31,350 bases of DNA from JAABUE01 sp037440925 (GTDB lineage Bacteria > Chloroflexota > Anaerolineae > Anaerolineales > Villigracilaceae). Position numbers and translations under genes: made by a program. The stretch's first letter is position 1. Each line of letters opens with the position of its first letter. Shown piece after piece: positions 13,887 to 21,778 of this stretch. The stretch covers positions 1 to 31,350 of the forward strand of contig JBBITF010000031.1 in NCBI GenBank assembly GCA_037440925.1. Direction: 5' to 3'. The notes under the pieces are model-generated. The model did not search any database and was not told the DNA's origin. It saw only the letters and a list, made by a program, of their open reading frames with translations.

Positions 13887-15789
13887 ATTCCTTTTCTCCT
13901 TATTTGGTCTGCTCTTACTGGTCGGGCAGCCCGTCCCTTTTGGACAAAGCGGCCTTGCACAAGCGCAGGGCGCCGCTTTTGCCACCCTGCACGCGGTCAA
14001 TACGCAAGGCTTTCCTTCTGTGGCGGCGCTGTTGGATGTGTACGACGCACAGGGGCAGTTCGTCAGCGGTTTGCAGCCCTCCAATCTGACCGTATTGGAG
14101 GATGGAAACCCGTTGCCGCTGACCGGATTGAGCGAGTCCACGCCTCCGGCGCAGATTGTGGTGGCCATCAACCCTGGGCCGGCGCTGGCAGTCCGCGACG
14201 GGCAGGGCGTCGAACGCTATCGGCGTATCGTGGAGCGGCTCAGCACGTGGGCGGCCGCTCGCACGCTTGACCCCTTCGATGACTTGAGCCTGGTGACCGT
14301 CGCCGGCGCCATCATCACCCATGCCAGGCCAGCCGATTGGGCGGTTTCGTTGACCGCTTTCCAGCCCGATTTTCGCGCTACCACGCCCAATCTGCAATCG
14401 CTGACGTTGGCGTTCAACGTCGCTTTGGAACAGCCGCCCTTGCCGGGCATGAAGCGCGCCATCCTGTTCATTACCCCGCACATGGACGACCCCGCCGTCG
14501 AACAGACGGTAAACGCTTTTATTCAAAAGGCGCGCGAGAGCGGAGTGCGAGTCTTTGTCTGGTTCGTGGATGCCGACCTGTATTTCGATACGCCCAGCGC
14601 AACGGCCTTCAAGGCGCTGGCCCTGCAAAGCGGCGGCAGTTATTTTGCCTTCTCTGGTCTGGAAACCCTGCCCGACCCCGAAACGTATTTTTCGCCGCTG
14701 CGTCATCTGTATGCCTTGAGTTACAACTCTACGCTTTCGGTAGGAGGCGAGCATACCCTGGCGGTGCAAGTCAATACTGCCGCCGGGCTGATTACCTCGC
14801 AAAGCCAGGCCTTCAGCGTAGACATCCAGCCGCCCAACCCTATTCTGGTATTGCCGCCGGCGCAAATTATCCGCCAGGCGCCGCCAGAAGACCCCTTCAA
14901 TGCCGAAAATTTGCTCCCCGACCGGCAAATCATAGACATCATCATCGAATTCCCCGACGGCCACCCCCGCCCGCTGGCGCGCACCACTTTTTACGTAGAC
15001 GGTCAGCCTGTGATGCAGAACGAGGCCGAGCCGTTCAATCGCTTTATATGGGATTTGTCGGCTTATACGCAGAGCGGCCAGCACATGCTCAGGGTAGAAG
15101 CGGTTGATTCGCTGGGATTGAGCAAAGCCAGCGTGGAGATACCGGTCACAGTTACGATCATCCGACCGCCGACCGGAATCCGCGCCTTTCTAGCGAAATA
15201 TCGGACATGGGTCGCCGGCAGCGCAGTGGCATTGACCGGCCTGGCGCTGATCCTGGTGTTGCTTTCGGGCCGCCTGCGGATTACCTCCTGGCGTGAACGG
15301 CGTGAAGCGCGCCAGCGTTACACCGACCCCGTCACGCAGCCGGTCATCGTCGCGGCGACGGAAACGCTGGGAAAGCGGAAGCCAACCGCTCGTCAAGAGG
15401 AGAAGCGCGCGCAAACGCCCCCCGAAGCGCCGGCCTATCTTATCCGTCTGCGCTCCGATGGCGAGCCGGCCGGCGGTCATCCTATTCCCTTGCTGGAGAA
15501 GGAAATTACCTTTGGGGCCGATCCTGTCCAGGCCGCGTATGTTTTAGATCATCCGTCCATCGCCCCACTGCACGCCCGCTTGAAACAAATGGAGGGAGAA
15601 GAATTCTTGTTGAGCGATCATGGCTCCATCGCCGGCACGTGGGTGAACTATGAGCCGGTACCGCCAGAAGGGCGCGCCCTACGACACGGGGACGTGGTAC
15701 ACTTCGGCCAATTGATGTATCGTTTTGTCTTGCGCAATCCGCCACCCGAAACGGAGCCAAGCATCATCCCTGACAAGTCTATCCTATGA
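13867..15789 (+). CDS. Secreted/anchored vWA-like protein with C-terminal FHA domain
   Basis: A 640-residue protein. A signal peptide (about residues 1-33) is followed by a vWA-like domain (about 95-290), a beta-rich Ig-like region (about 300-440), one membrane helix (about 448-470), a charged linker, and an FHA domain (about 527-628, with HPSIAPLHARL and SIAGTWVNYEPV). FHA domains bind phosphothreonine, here on the cytoplasmic side. The vWA metal site DxSxS is degenerate (I-N-P-G-P-A, N102), so metal-dependent ligand binding is probably lost. The TTG start at 13867 is supported by GGAGAAG 7 nt upstream and overlaps the preceding gene by 20 bp. A 4-bp ATGA overlap couples it to the PP2C phosphatase gene, consistent with a Ser/Thr phosphorylation module whose kinase lies elsewhere. 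Confidence 0.85.
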   Translation: MRNLSLKFLFSLFGLLLLVGQPVPFGQSGLAQAQGAAFATLHAVNTQGFPSVAALLDVYDAQGQFVSGLQPSNLTVLEDGNPLPLTGLSESTPPAQIVVAINPGPALAVRDGQGVERYRRIVERLSTWAAARTLDPFDDLSLVTVAGAIITHARPADWAVSLTAFQPDFRATTPNLQSLTLAFNVALEQPPLPGMKRAILFITPHMDDPAVEQTVNAFIQKARESGVRVFVWFVDADLYFDTPSATAFKALALQSGGSYFAFSGLETLPDPETYFSPLRHLYALSYNSTLSVGGEHTLAVQVNTAAGLITSQSQAFSVDIQPPNPILVLPPAQIIRQAPPEDPFNAENLLPDRQIIDIIIEFPDGHPRPLARTTFYVDGQPVMQNEAEPFNRFIWDLSAYTQSGQHMLRVEAVDSLGLSKASVEIPVTVTIIRPPTGIRAFLAKYRTWVAGSAVALTGLALILVLLSGRLRITSWRERREARQRYTDPVTQPVIVAATETLGKRKPTARQEEKRAQTPPEAPAYLIRLRSDGEPAGGHPIPLLEKEITFGADPVQAAYVLDHPSIAPLHARLKQMEGEEFLLSDHGSIAGTWVNYEPVPPEGRALRHGDVVHFGQLMYRFVLRNPPPETEPSIIPDKSIL

Positions 15790-16901
15790 TTCGCACCGAC
15801 GTTGCCCACTTGAATGTAGCCGTGTGTACCCATCCCGGCATGACCGGCAAGAACAACGAAGACCGATATGCCGTCTCTTCCTTCCAGTTAAGTGAGGAGC
15901 GGGCGTTGCCGGTTTTGTTTGCAGTGGTATCCGATGGAATTGGCGGTCACCGCGCCGGCGAAGTGGCTGCGGAACTGGCTGTGGACCACATCAGCCAGGT
16001 GATCGCCGCCAGCGATGCGCGTCAGCCGCGCAAAATTCTGGAAAGAGCCATCCAGGAGGCCAACAAGGCCATTGCCGGCCACGCAGCAGCGGCGGCCGAG
16101 CGGCAAGGGATGGGCGCCACCTGTGCCTGCGCCTGGGTGATTGGCGACCAATTGTATACGGCTTCGGTAGGCGATTCCCGCATTTACCTGTTGCGCGAGG
16201 GGCGCATCCAGCAATTGACCACCGACCATACCTGGGTGCAAGAAGCCATCGAACGCGGCATCTTGACGCCCGAATTGGCGCGCAATCATCCTAACGTGCA
16301 TGTCATTCGCCGCTACCTGGGCGCGCCGGAGCCGCCCGAGGTAGATTTCCGCTTGAGGCTGTACGACAGCGAAGGCGATGCGCTTGCAGAGGCCAATCAG
16401 GGGACGAGGATCCATCCCGGCGACATCCTGCTGCTCTGCACCGACGGCCTGACCGACCTGGTATGGAACGATGAAATTGCAGAAACCATCCGCGCCAAAG
16501 GCAATCTCAAAGCGGCAGCACAGGCCCTGGTAGACCTGGCTAACGAACGCGGCGGTCACGACAACACCACCGTCATCCTGCTGGCTGTGCCTGAACATTT
16601 TCAATTGACGATTCCCAAGAAGGTGAACTGGAAGCCCTGGATTTTGGGCGGGATATTCACCTTCTTGTTCCTGGCGGCTTTTGCCTCTGTCTTGACCGTG
16701 AACCTGCTGCGCGTGACCTTGTTCGCCTCTCCTACTCCAACGTTGACCCTCACCCCGCTTCCAACGGCTACCGTTACTTCAACCGACACTCCCATCCCCG
16801 CAGCAACCGATACGCCGTCGCCCACCGTCTCCCCAACCTATACCCCCTGGCCGACCAATACCCTGCCTCAGCCCATCGGCAGCGGCACACCCTCGCCTTG
16901 A
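15786..16901 (+). CDS. Membrane-anchored PP2C-type Ser/Thr protein phosphatase (Stp1-like)
   Basis: A 371-residue protein. The catalytic PP2C domain (about 5-265) has the metal-binding and structural motifs NNEDRY (23-28), VSDGIGGHRAGE, GMGATCACA, SVGDSRIYLL, LCTDGLTDLV and GGHDNTTVILL. A single membrane helix follows (about 284-306), then an extracellular Thr/Pro-rich tail of roughly 60 residues built from TPT/TPS-like units. It would remove phosphate from Ser/Thr-phosphorylated proteins, presumably partners of the FHA protein encoded just upstream (4-bp ATGA overlap). A fused C-terminal tail of this kind is unusual for Stp1 but fits Anaerolineae proteins. Confidence 0.92.
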   Translation: MIRTDVAHLNVAVCTHPGMTGKNNEDRYAVSSFQLSEERALPVLFAVVSDGIGGHRAGEVAAELAVDHISQVIAASDARQPRKILERAIQEANKAIAGHAAAAAERQGMGATCACAWVIGDQLYTASVGDSRIYLLREGRIQQLTTDHTWVQEAIERGILTPELARNHPNVHVIRRYLGAPEPPEVDFRLRLYDSEGDALAEANQGTRIHPGDILLLCTDGLTDLVWNDEIAETIRAKGNLKAAAQALVDLANERGGHDNTTVILLAVPEHFQLTIPKKVNWKPWILGGIFTFLFLAAFASVLTVNLLRVTLFASPTPTLTLTPLPTATVTSTDTPIPAATDTPSPTVSPTYTPWPTNTLPQPIGSGTPSP

Positions 16902-16905
16902 AACG

Positions 16906-16957
16906 GCGCGCTGAAGATCGGCCCAGTTGGCAGTGGCGCTTTAACTTTTTCTGTTTC
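16906..16957 (+). terminator. Possible imperfect intrinsic terminator after the PP2C gene
   Basis: GCGC-g-CTG (16906-16913) can pair with CAG-tg-GCGC (16931-16939) through a small internal loop, followed by the T-rich TTTAACTTTTTCTGTTT. The stem is short and the T-tract interrupted. The 115-bp gap between the convergent genes holds nothing else I can name. Confidence 0.3.
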
Positions 16958-17016
16958 CCCTCTCTCCGCGGCAGACCTTCGGGGATGATAAGGAGGTGGT
17001 GAGAGCGGGTAGGCAG

Positions 17017-17622
17017 TTACGTTTTTTCCCTGTCTAACCACAATTCGCGGTAACGGCGATTCCAGTCTATCAGGAAGCGATAAGCAATGACCGCGCCGAC
17101 TGCCAGCGCGATCCAAAAGGGCAGATCGCGCCAGCCCAACAGCCAAAAGGCAGGCGCCATCAGCAAACCCGTGAAAACGCTGGCGCGCGCGCTGTGACGG
17201 ATGAGCAGTACCAAAGTCACCAGCAGGCCCAGGCCCACCAAAAAGGCCAAAGGCTGCACTGCCAATAAACAGCCGCCCGAACTGGCTAACCCCATGCCGC
17301 CGCGAAAGCGCCCAAAAACCGGCCAGCAATGGCCTATGACCACCGCCATTGCGGTCAGCGGCACAATCCAATCGGCAGGGGCGTAGCGGTATGCCAGAAG
17401 AGTTGGAAAATATCCCTTGGCCATATCAGCCGCCAGCACCAGAGCGCCCCACCCAAAGCCTGCCTGTCGGATCGTATTGGTGGCCGTAGCGTGACCCGAC
17501 CCGCCGTCGCGCACGTCCACCCCTTTGACCAGGCGCACAATCCACACCGAAGGAGTCAACGAACCGCTCAAGTACCCCAACATCAGGAAACCGAAGGCGC
17601 CAAGAAATTCTGTCCAGGTCAT
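17017..17622 (-). CDS. PlsY-like membrane protein lacking canonical catalytic residues
   Basis: A 201-residue, multi-spanning homologue of PlsY, which acylates glycerol-3-phosphate from acyl-phosphate. Family landmarks are visible: GYLSGSLTPSVWIVRLVKGVDVR, SGHATATNTIRQAG (usual SGNIGATNxxRxxG) and IGHCWPVFGRFRGG. However, the GGKG lysine is Met (M110), the SGN Asn is His (H44), and the C-terminal HRxN region reads IDWN, without the histidine. Acyltransferase activity is therefore doubtful. The ATG at 17622 is chosen because it overlaps the preceding stop as ATGA; a longer frame upstream is antisense to nothing useful and out of family. Last gene of the operon that begins with the ABC transporter. 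Confidence 0.78.
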   Translation of the reverse strand: MTWTEFLGAFGFLMLGYLSGSLTPSVWIVRLVKGVDVRDGGSGHATATNTIRQAGFGWGALVLAADMAKGYFPTLLAYRYAPADWIVPLTAMAVVIGHCWPVFGRFRGGMGLASSGGCLLAVQPLAFLVGLGLLVTLVLLIRHSARASVFTGLLMAPAFWLLGWRDLPFWIALAVGAVIAYRFLIDWNRRYRELWLDREKT

Positions 17623-17828
17623 TTTCTCTTTCTGTCCATCTCTTTGAAACGCTGCAAACGCGCCAGGAAGCGGTATAACCGCCATAAAACCGGCCCAAGC
17701 AGCAAGGCAATGACCACCGTCAGCACGGCCAACTCTCCCCACCCAATGGCAATGACTGGGCGGCAAGCCAGTAAGAGGGCCAGCAGCGCCGTCAGAGACC
17801 AAAGCAGGGACTTCGATTGGCGCATCAT
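17619..17828 (-). CDS. Small two-helix membrane protein
   Basis: A 69-residue protein with two hydrophobic helices (about residues 8-26 and 31-50) and a strongly basic C-terminus ending KEMDRKRK. No family recognised. Both ends use 4-bp ATGA overlaps: its ATG overlaps the stop of the putative lipoprotein gene, and its stop overlaps the PlsY-like start. This tight coupling is the main argument that it is a real gene and that all three are made in proportion. Confidence 0.7.
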   Translation of the reverse strand: MMRQSKSLLWSLTALLALLLACRPVIAIGWGELAVLTVVIALLLGPVLWRLYRFLARLQRFKEMDRKRK

Positions 17829-18523
17829 GGTTGCCCGCTGCAAGAGGACAGGTCGGGGAAGAGGCGTGTGGCGTAGGTATCCAGCACAGCGCGGCTTTCG
17901 TCTGGAAAGACCAGCATCAGGACCAAAAGGCGGGTATCGGATTGCTGTTTGACCCAATAACGGGCCAGGTAAGGCGACCCTTCAAAGACCAGGTCGTACT
18001 CATACAATGCCAGGCTGCCCTGTTCGCAAAAGTTGGTCTGTGCGTAACGATCGTAATTGGCAAAAATGATAGCAAAACCGGCGTCACTGAAGTATTCATC
18101 CAATTCGGCCTGCCCATAGCCACAGTTATACATCAGATATTCACCGTAAGCGATGGCCGATTCCGTATCATTGCGGCGCGTAAAACTGACCTTATACGGT
18201 TCGACGGTGTAACTTTTGACCCACTCTGGCTTGGAGAACAAATCTTGTCCAATGGTCAGGAGAAAGCGGATATCCTCTTCGCTCGGCTCGATGGGGCCGC
18301 ATTCGTCGGTCGGGCCGCTGTAAGTCTGCTCGATGAGCGGCGCACAAGCGGGCAAGGCAAGCACGGTCAAAATCAGCCCAATGACAAGAAGAGAAACCAG
18401 CCTCGTCTCAACAAAGCGGGGCGCGGGGTGTTCAAGGCGCGCTGCCAACGCCCTAAACACTTTGTTTCTCCCTTCTTTTCGAGGAGGTGCAAAAACAAAT
18501 TTTTGCCGAGAAATGGACTGCAT
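17825..18523 (-). CDS. Putative lipoprotein of unknown function
   Basis: A protein of up to 232 residues with a hydrophobic segment ending in a lipobox-like LALPAC, then an extracytoplasmic domain of about 170 residues with several cysteines (for example DECGPIEP, YNCGYGQ, TNFCEQG, LSSCSG). I do not recognise the domain. Two starts are possible. The ATG at 18523 has AAGGAG 9 nt upstream but would put 59 residues before the lipobox Cys. A GTG at 18460 with GGGAG 7 nt upstream gives 38, more credible for a signal peptide. A perfect hairpin lies between the two starts. The gene is 39 nt downstream of the MBL hydrolase gene in the same operon. Confidence 0.72.
   Translation of the reverse strand: MQSISRQKFVFAPPRKEGRNKVFRALAARLEHPAPRFVETRLVSLLVIGLILTVLALPACAPLIEQTYSGPTDECGPIEPSEEDIRFLLTIGQDLFSKPEWVKSYTVEPYKVSFTRRNDTESAIAYGEYLMYNCGYGQAELDEYFSDAGFAIIFANYDRYAQTNFCEQGSLALYEYDLVFEGSPYLARYWVKQQSDTRLLVLMLVFPDESRAVLDTYATRLFPDLSSCSGQP
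18489..18506. repeat. 7-bp perfect hairpin near the lipoprotein gene start
   Basis: GCAAAAA, loop CAAA, TTTTTGC. It lies between the two candidate starts of the lipoprotein gene. It is AT-rich and weak, and on the minus strand it falls either in the leader or in the first codons depending on the true start. Confidence 0.5.
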
Positions 18524-18562
18524 TACGTTTTGCTCCTTCGGGAGGGTCTAGCAGAGCGCAAT

Positions 18563-19321
18563 TCAATCGAATTGCAGAGTCATGAAATCGGTTGCCAGGT
18601 CCACCTCCCCCTGATAACGTCGGCGGGCTTCGGTCAGCAGGTTTTCATCGGCATACTCGCCGGTGGGGTAGTGAATCAAGTACAGTTTGCCCACCTCAGC
18701 CTGACTGGCTACCCGCCCGGCCTGCTCTGCGGAGGAATGCCCCTGCGACTCACCTGTGGCTTCATGGATGAGGACATCGGCGCCTTCGGCCAGATGGATA
18801 ATGGCCTCGCAGGGTTCCGTGTCGCAGGAATAAACCAACGTCTTGCGGCTGCGCTTGAATTGAAAGCGCAAGCCGATGGTTGGGATGAGGTGACGTACTG
18901 GGGAAGATTGAATGGCAAACTCTTCACATTCCAGCAGCGGGGTCGCCTCGCTGGCCGGCAGGCGATGGAAGGCCACCGGAAAAAAATCGGGCCAGGCGTC
19001 CCACGAATACATCCCCATCAGGCGCTCCATGCGGTCGAGCGTATGATGCAAACCGTAGATATGGAGCGGCTTACGCCGGCCTTGCAACCACATATCCATG
19101 AGCAACAGTGGAACGCCAGAAACATGATCTGGGTGGAAATGCGTCAAAATCAAATCGGTGATGTCGTGAAAATTGACGCCGGCCTGTTCCAAGCGGCGGA
19201 TGGGATTATTCACACAATCCACCAACACCGTGCGTTCCTGCCCTACCAGCACCATGTGGGTATTTTCACTTTCATGAGAAGCCACAGCATTGGACGCGCC
19301 AAGAATAATCAACTTCGCCAT
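18563..19321 (-). CDS. MBL-fold metal-dependent hydrolase (RNase Z-like)
   Basis: A 252-residue metallo-beta-lactamase-fold protein. The metal site is clear: THFHPDH at 60-66 (H61, H63, D65, H66), a later HLIPTIG histidine, SCDTEPCE with the bridging Asp, and a late LIHY histidine. The N-terminal IILGASNAVASHESENTHMVLVG matches the RNase Z/ElaC-like branch (LGTGxA... start). Small bacterial proteins of this branch include tRNA 3'-processing enzymes and phosphodiesterases, and the sequence alone does not separate them; the classical RNase Z exosite arm is not obvious. It starts 10 nt after the ABC-2 permease stop, so it belongs to the transporter operon. Confidence 0.85.
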   Translation of the reverse strand: MAKLIILGASNAVASHESENTHMVLVGQERTVLVDCVNNPIRRLEQAGVNFHDITDLILTHFHPDHVSGVPLLLMDMWLQGRRKPLHIYGLHHTLDRMERLMGMYSWDAWPDFFPVAFHRLPASEATPLLECEEFAIQSSPVRHLIPTIGLRFQFKRSRKTLVYSCDTEPCEAIIHLAEGADVLIHEATGESQGHSSAEQAGRVASQAEVGKLYLIHYPTGEYADENLLTEARRRYQGEVDLATDFMTLQFD

Positions 19322-19331
19322 GCTTACCCTC

Positions 19332-20759
19332 TCATTTCAACACCGATAAAAGGAGGTTGGGCGTTATATAGGTTTCGATAATGGCTGCGACCGCCAACAA
19401 GGGCAACGTCACGCCAACGGCAATTTTGGCCCAATCAGCCAGCGCTTCGAGCCAAACCTCGCCAAGCGAGCGTCCACTTTGCGGCGTCACCAACACGACG
19501 CCGATGCGCAACATGGCTGCACTGGCTAGAATCAAAGCCGGCAATTCGAAGATTCCATGCGGCCCTAAACCGGCTATGCTTATCAGCGGCGCAGAATAGC
19601 CCATCAATTGCAAGAAACCCAACACCATCCCAATCAAACTAAGATTGACCAGGTAAAACAACACCCCCAACACGCTAAAGGAGAACAAACCGGCCAGCAG
19701 AATAACTCCAATGGCTTGCAAATTGTGGGCAAAGATACCAGGGGCCGAAAGGTTGGGCGACATGCCCAACGTCAAGGGAGAGCCTTTTACTTCCTCGGCA
19801 ATCTTCTGAAAATTCTCCGGCGTAGCGGCTTCGACCTGCTCTGGCACCACCGTCACCGTCCATTGGAAACTGAGCCAAAAAGCCAAAACGGCGGCCATCA
19901 ACAGAATGCTCACCGGCAGCCATAGTTGACGCAGCATTTTTGTAATTTCGAGCCTGTACCACTCGCCCAGCGAGTGCGCTTGACCCTTGAAATAGCGCCA
20001 AAACGTTTGCCCAATCCAACGGAGGCTTAGCACGTCTATTTCCCGTCCCAACATATACTCGCGTTGGAAGTGCGCCAAACCCAGGCGGATGATCAAGCCG
20101 GCCATCAATATAACCGCTACAACCGCCAGCCAGAGAATCTGATTGTTACCCCAAAACAAGAGCGCGCTTTCTCCCTGCATCAAAATAGCAACCGGTATCA
20201 CGATGAACGACGCCAGCAAGTTGGCCGCTTTCACCGTCGTAGACTGAACCGAAATGACGATAGCCGCGCTCACCATCAACACCGCATGGGCCGCCGTCAA
20301 TGCCAACAACTGCGCCAGCACCCAACCATCTGGCATTTCAATTTTTTGATGCGAAACCAACACCAGATAAAAAACGATAGAAAGAAAACTGGACAACAGC
20401 GGCGTAAGAATGCCTACCAGCAACTTGCCCAGGTACATGTGCCAGTCTTTCAACGGCGTGGTCAGCAGCGGTTCGATGGTGCCGCGTTCTTTCTCCCCCA
20501 CAAAAGATTCCAACGCTACCACCAACGAGACCGTGATGGGGAAAAAGCCGATGATCAACACCGAAAACGGCACCAGGCGGTCCACCAGCAGCGTTTCTCC
20601 ATATTTGGCAACAAATTCGACCGCTTGGTAGGCGACCTCATTCATCAAAAAAGGAAAGAGAATCGTCAAAACCAATAACGGAAAGAGGATACGCCAATCG
20701 CGCAACTGATCGCGCAATTCGCGTTTTGTAATCAACCAGACAGGCGTCAGCCAATCCAT
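19332..20759 (-). CDS. ABC-2-type permease fused to a SpoIIM-like (DUF95) domain
   Basis: A 475-residue membrane protein in two parts. Residues 1 to about 265 look like an ABC-2/NatB-type permease: ITKRELRDQLRDWRILFPLLVL, a central ALESFVGEKERGTIEPLLTTPL motif, and several helices. Residues about 335-475 resemble SpoIIM/DUF95: IFAHNLQAIGVILLAG, then the diagnostic GPHGIFELPALILASAAMLRIG (around residue 393) and a final helix ending AAIIETYITP. Between them is an extracytoplasmic segment of about 50 residues. The fusion is in one uninterrupted frame. The gene follows the ABC ATPase by 7 nt, so the two form one exporter. Substrate unknown. Confidence 0.85.
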   Translation of the reverse strand: MDWLTPVWLITKRELRDQLRDWRILFPLLVLTILFPFLMNEVAYQAVEFVAKYGETLLVDRLVPFSVLIIGFFPITVSLVVALESFVGEKERGTIEPLLTTPLKDWHMYLGKLLVGILTPLLSSFLSIVFYLVLVSHQKIEMPDGWVLAQLLALTAAHAVLMVSAAIVISVQSTTVKAANLLASFIVIPVAILMQGESALLFWGNNQILWLAVVAVILMAGLIIRLGLAHFQREYMLGREIDVLSLRWIGQTFWRYFKGQAHSLGEWYRLEITKMLRQLWLPVSILLMAAVLAFWLSFQWTVTVVPEQVEAATPENFQKIAEEVKGSPLTLGMSPNLSAPGIFAHNLQAIGVILLAGLFSFSVLGVLFYLVNLSLIGMVLGFLQLMGYSAPLISIAGLGPHGIFELPALILASAAMLRIGVVLVTPQSGRSLGEVWLEALADWAKIAVGVTLPLLAVAAIIETYITPNLLLSVLK

Positions 20760-20766
20760 CGTTCAC

Positions 20767-21708
20767 CTATTGAAGAAGCGGCGCAGGCGCTTTTTGCGCC
20801 TCCGCCATGGCTTTGAGATACACTTGTTCCAGCGTGCGCGGCGCTTCCTGCAAAGTGACGACCGGCGCCTGGGCGGCTGCCAACTGACGCAGCAGTTCGG
20901 GATTGGTCTCCTGCGGACGCTTCACACGGAACCTCAATCGGCTTCCGTTATATTGAGTCATTTCTACCCCTTGCGGCAGTTGCAAGCCGTCTGGTTGCCA
21001 GGGGCGCGAAAGCTGCGCTTCGTACTCGACCGGTCCCAAAATTTGCTCTTTCAGCGCCTCCAGCGTCCCGCTGAGCAAGATGCGCCCGCGATAAATGATG
21101 GCAATGATGTCGGCCAATGCCTCCGCCTCTGCCAGGTTGTGCGTGCAGATGACGATCGTCCGCTGCGATGATCTCAGGTTGGCGATCTCATCCCGCACCA
21201 GCCGCGCTGACTCCGGGTCCATAGCCGAAGTGGGTTCATCCAACAGCAGCACCGGCGGCTCGTGCATGAGTGCGCGCGCCAGCGCCAGTTTCTGCTTCAT
21301 CCCCTTCGAGTACTCTCCCACCCGTTTTTTGGCTGCCTCTGCAATACCAAAATATTCCAACAGGTAGCGGCTACGTTCTGCGCGGGCTGCTGGAGAAAGC
21401 CGATATACCTGTCCAAAGAAATCCAGATATTCTTCCCCGCTCATGCGTGGGTACAGGCCATGCTGCTCGGTCAACACGCCAACCGAAGCGCGCACTTTTT
21501 CGGCTTGCTCGACCACATCAAAACCGTTCACGCGCGCCCAGCCGCGCGTGGGGGTCAAGATAGCCGTCAACATGCGCACGGTGGTGGTCTTGCCGGCTCC
21601 GTTTTGGCCTAACAAAGCCAAGATTTGCCCCGCTTCGACCCTCAGCGTGACGCCTTCGACGGCCTGGAATTCATCGAAATGTTTCGTAAGGTCATACGTC
21701 TCGATCAT
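20767..21708 (-). CDS. ABC transporter ATP-binding protein (NatA/CcmA-like)
   Basis: A 313-residue ATPase. Walker A is GQNGAGKTT (34-42), the Q-loop region reads VGVLTEQHGLYPRMSG, the signature is YSKGMKQ (133-139, the variant usual in ABC-2 exporters), Walker B is VLLLDEPTSAMD (153-164), and the H-loop is ICTHNLAEAEAL. A C-terminal extension of about 90 residues is typical of the NatA/DrrA group. It pairs with the ABC-2/SpoIIM permease encoded 7 nt downstream. A gap of 70 bp separates it from lgt; only a weak TAGG precedes the ATG. Confidence 0.93.
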   Translation of the reverse strand: MIETYDLTKHFDEFQAVEGVTLRVEAGQILALLGQNGAGKTTTVRMLTAILTPTRGWARVNGFDVVEQAEKVRASVGVLTEQHGLYPRMSGEEYLDFFGQVYRLSPAARAERSRYLLEYFGIAEAAKKRVGEYSKGMKQKLALARALMHEPPVLLLDEPTSAMDPESARLVRDEIANLRSSQRTIVICTHNLAEAEALADIIAIIYRGRILLSGTLEALKEQILGPVEYEAQLSRPWQPDGLQLPQGVEMTQYNGSRLRFRVKRPQETNPELLRQLAAAQAPVVTLQEAPRTLEQVYLKAMAEAQKAPAPLLQ

Positions 21709-21778
21709 TGCCTACACAGCATAGCGGTTCGGCTGCTCCTTGTCAATGCGACAAGAGTCCCTGCAAGAAAATTGATAA

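Noticed and set aside
13915..15084. 389-codon frame antisense to the vWA-FHA gene
   Set aside because: No domain pattern, Arg/Gln-rich composition typical of antisense frames, and the sense gene has signal peptide and FHA domain.
17017..17802. Longer start for the PlsY-like gene
   Set aside because: The extra 60 residues do not resemble PlsY and overlap the small membrane protein gene; the ATG at 17622 gives a normal PlsY length and an ATGA overlap.
17831..19381. 516-codon plus-strand frame
   Set aside because: It runs antisense across the lipoprotein and MBL hydrolase genes, whose own motifs and operon spacing are convincing.
21739..21755. Hairpin CTTGTC-AATGC-GACAAG between lgt and the ABC ATPase gene as a terminator
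   Set aside because: The stem has only 6 bp and no T-run follows on the minus strand, so I could not support termination.
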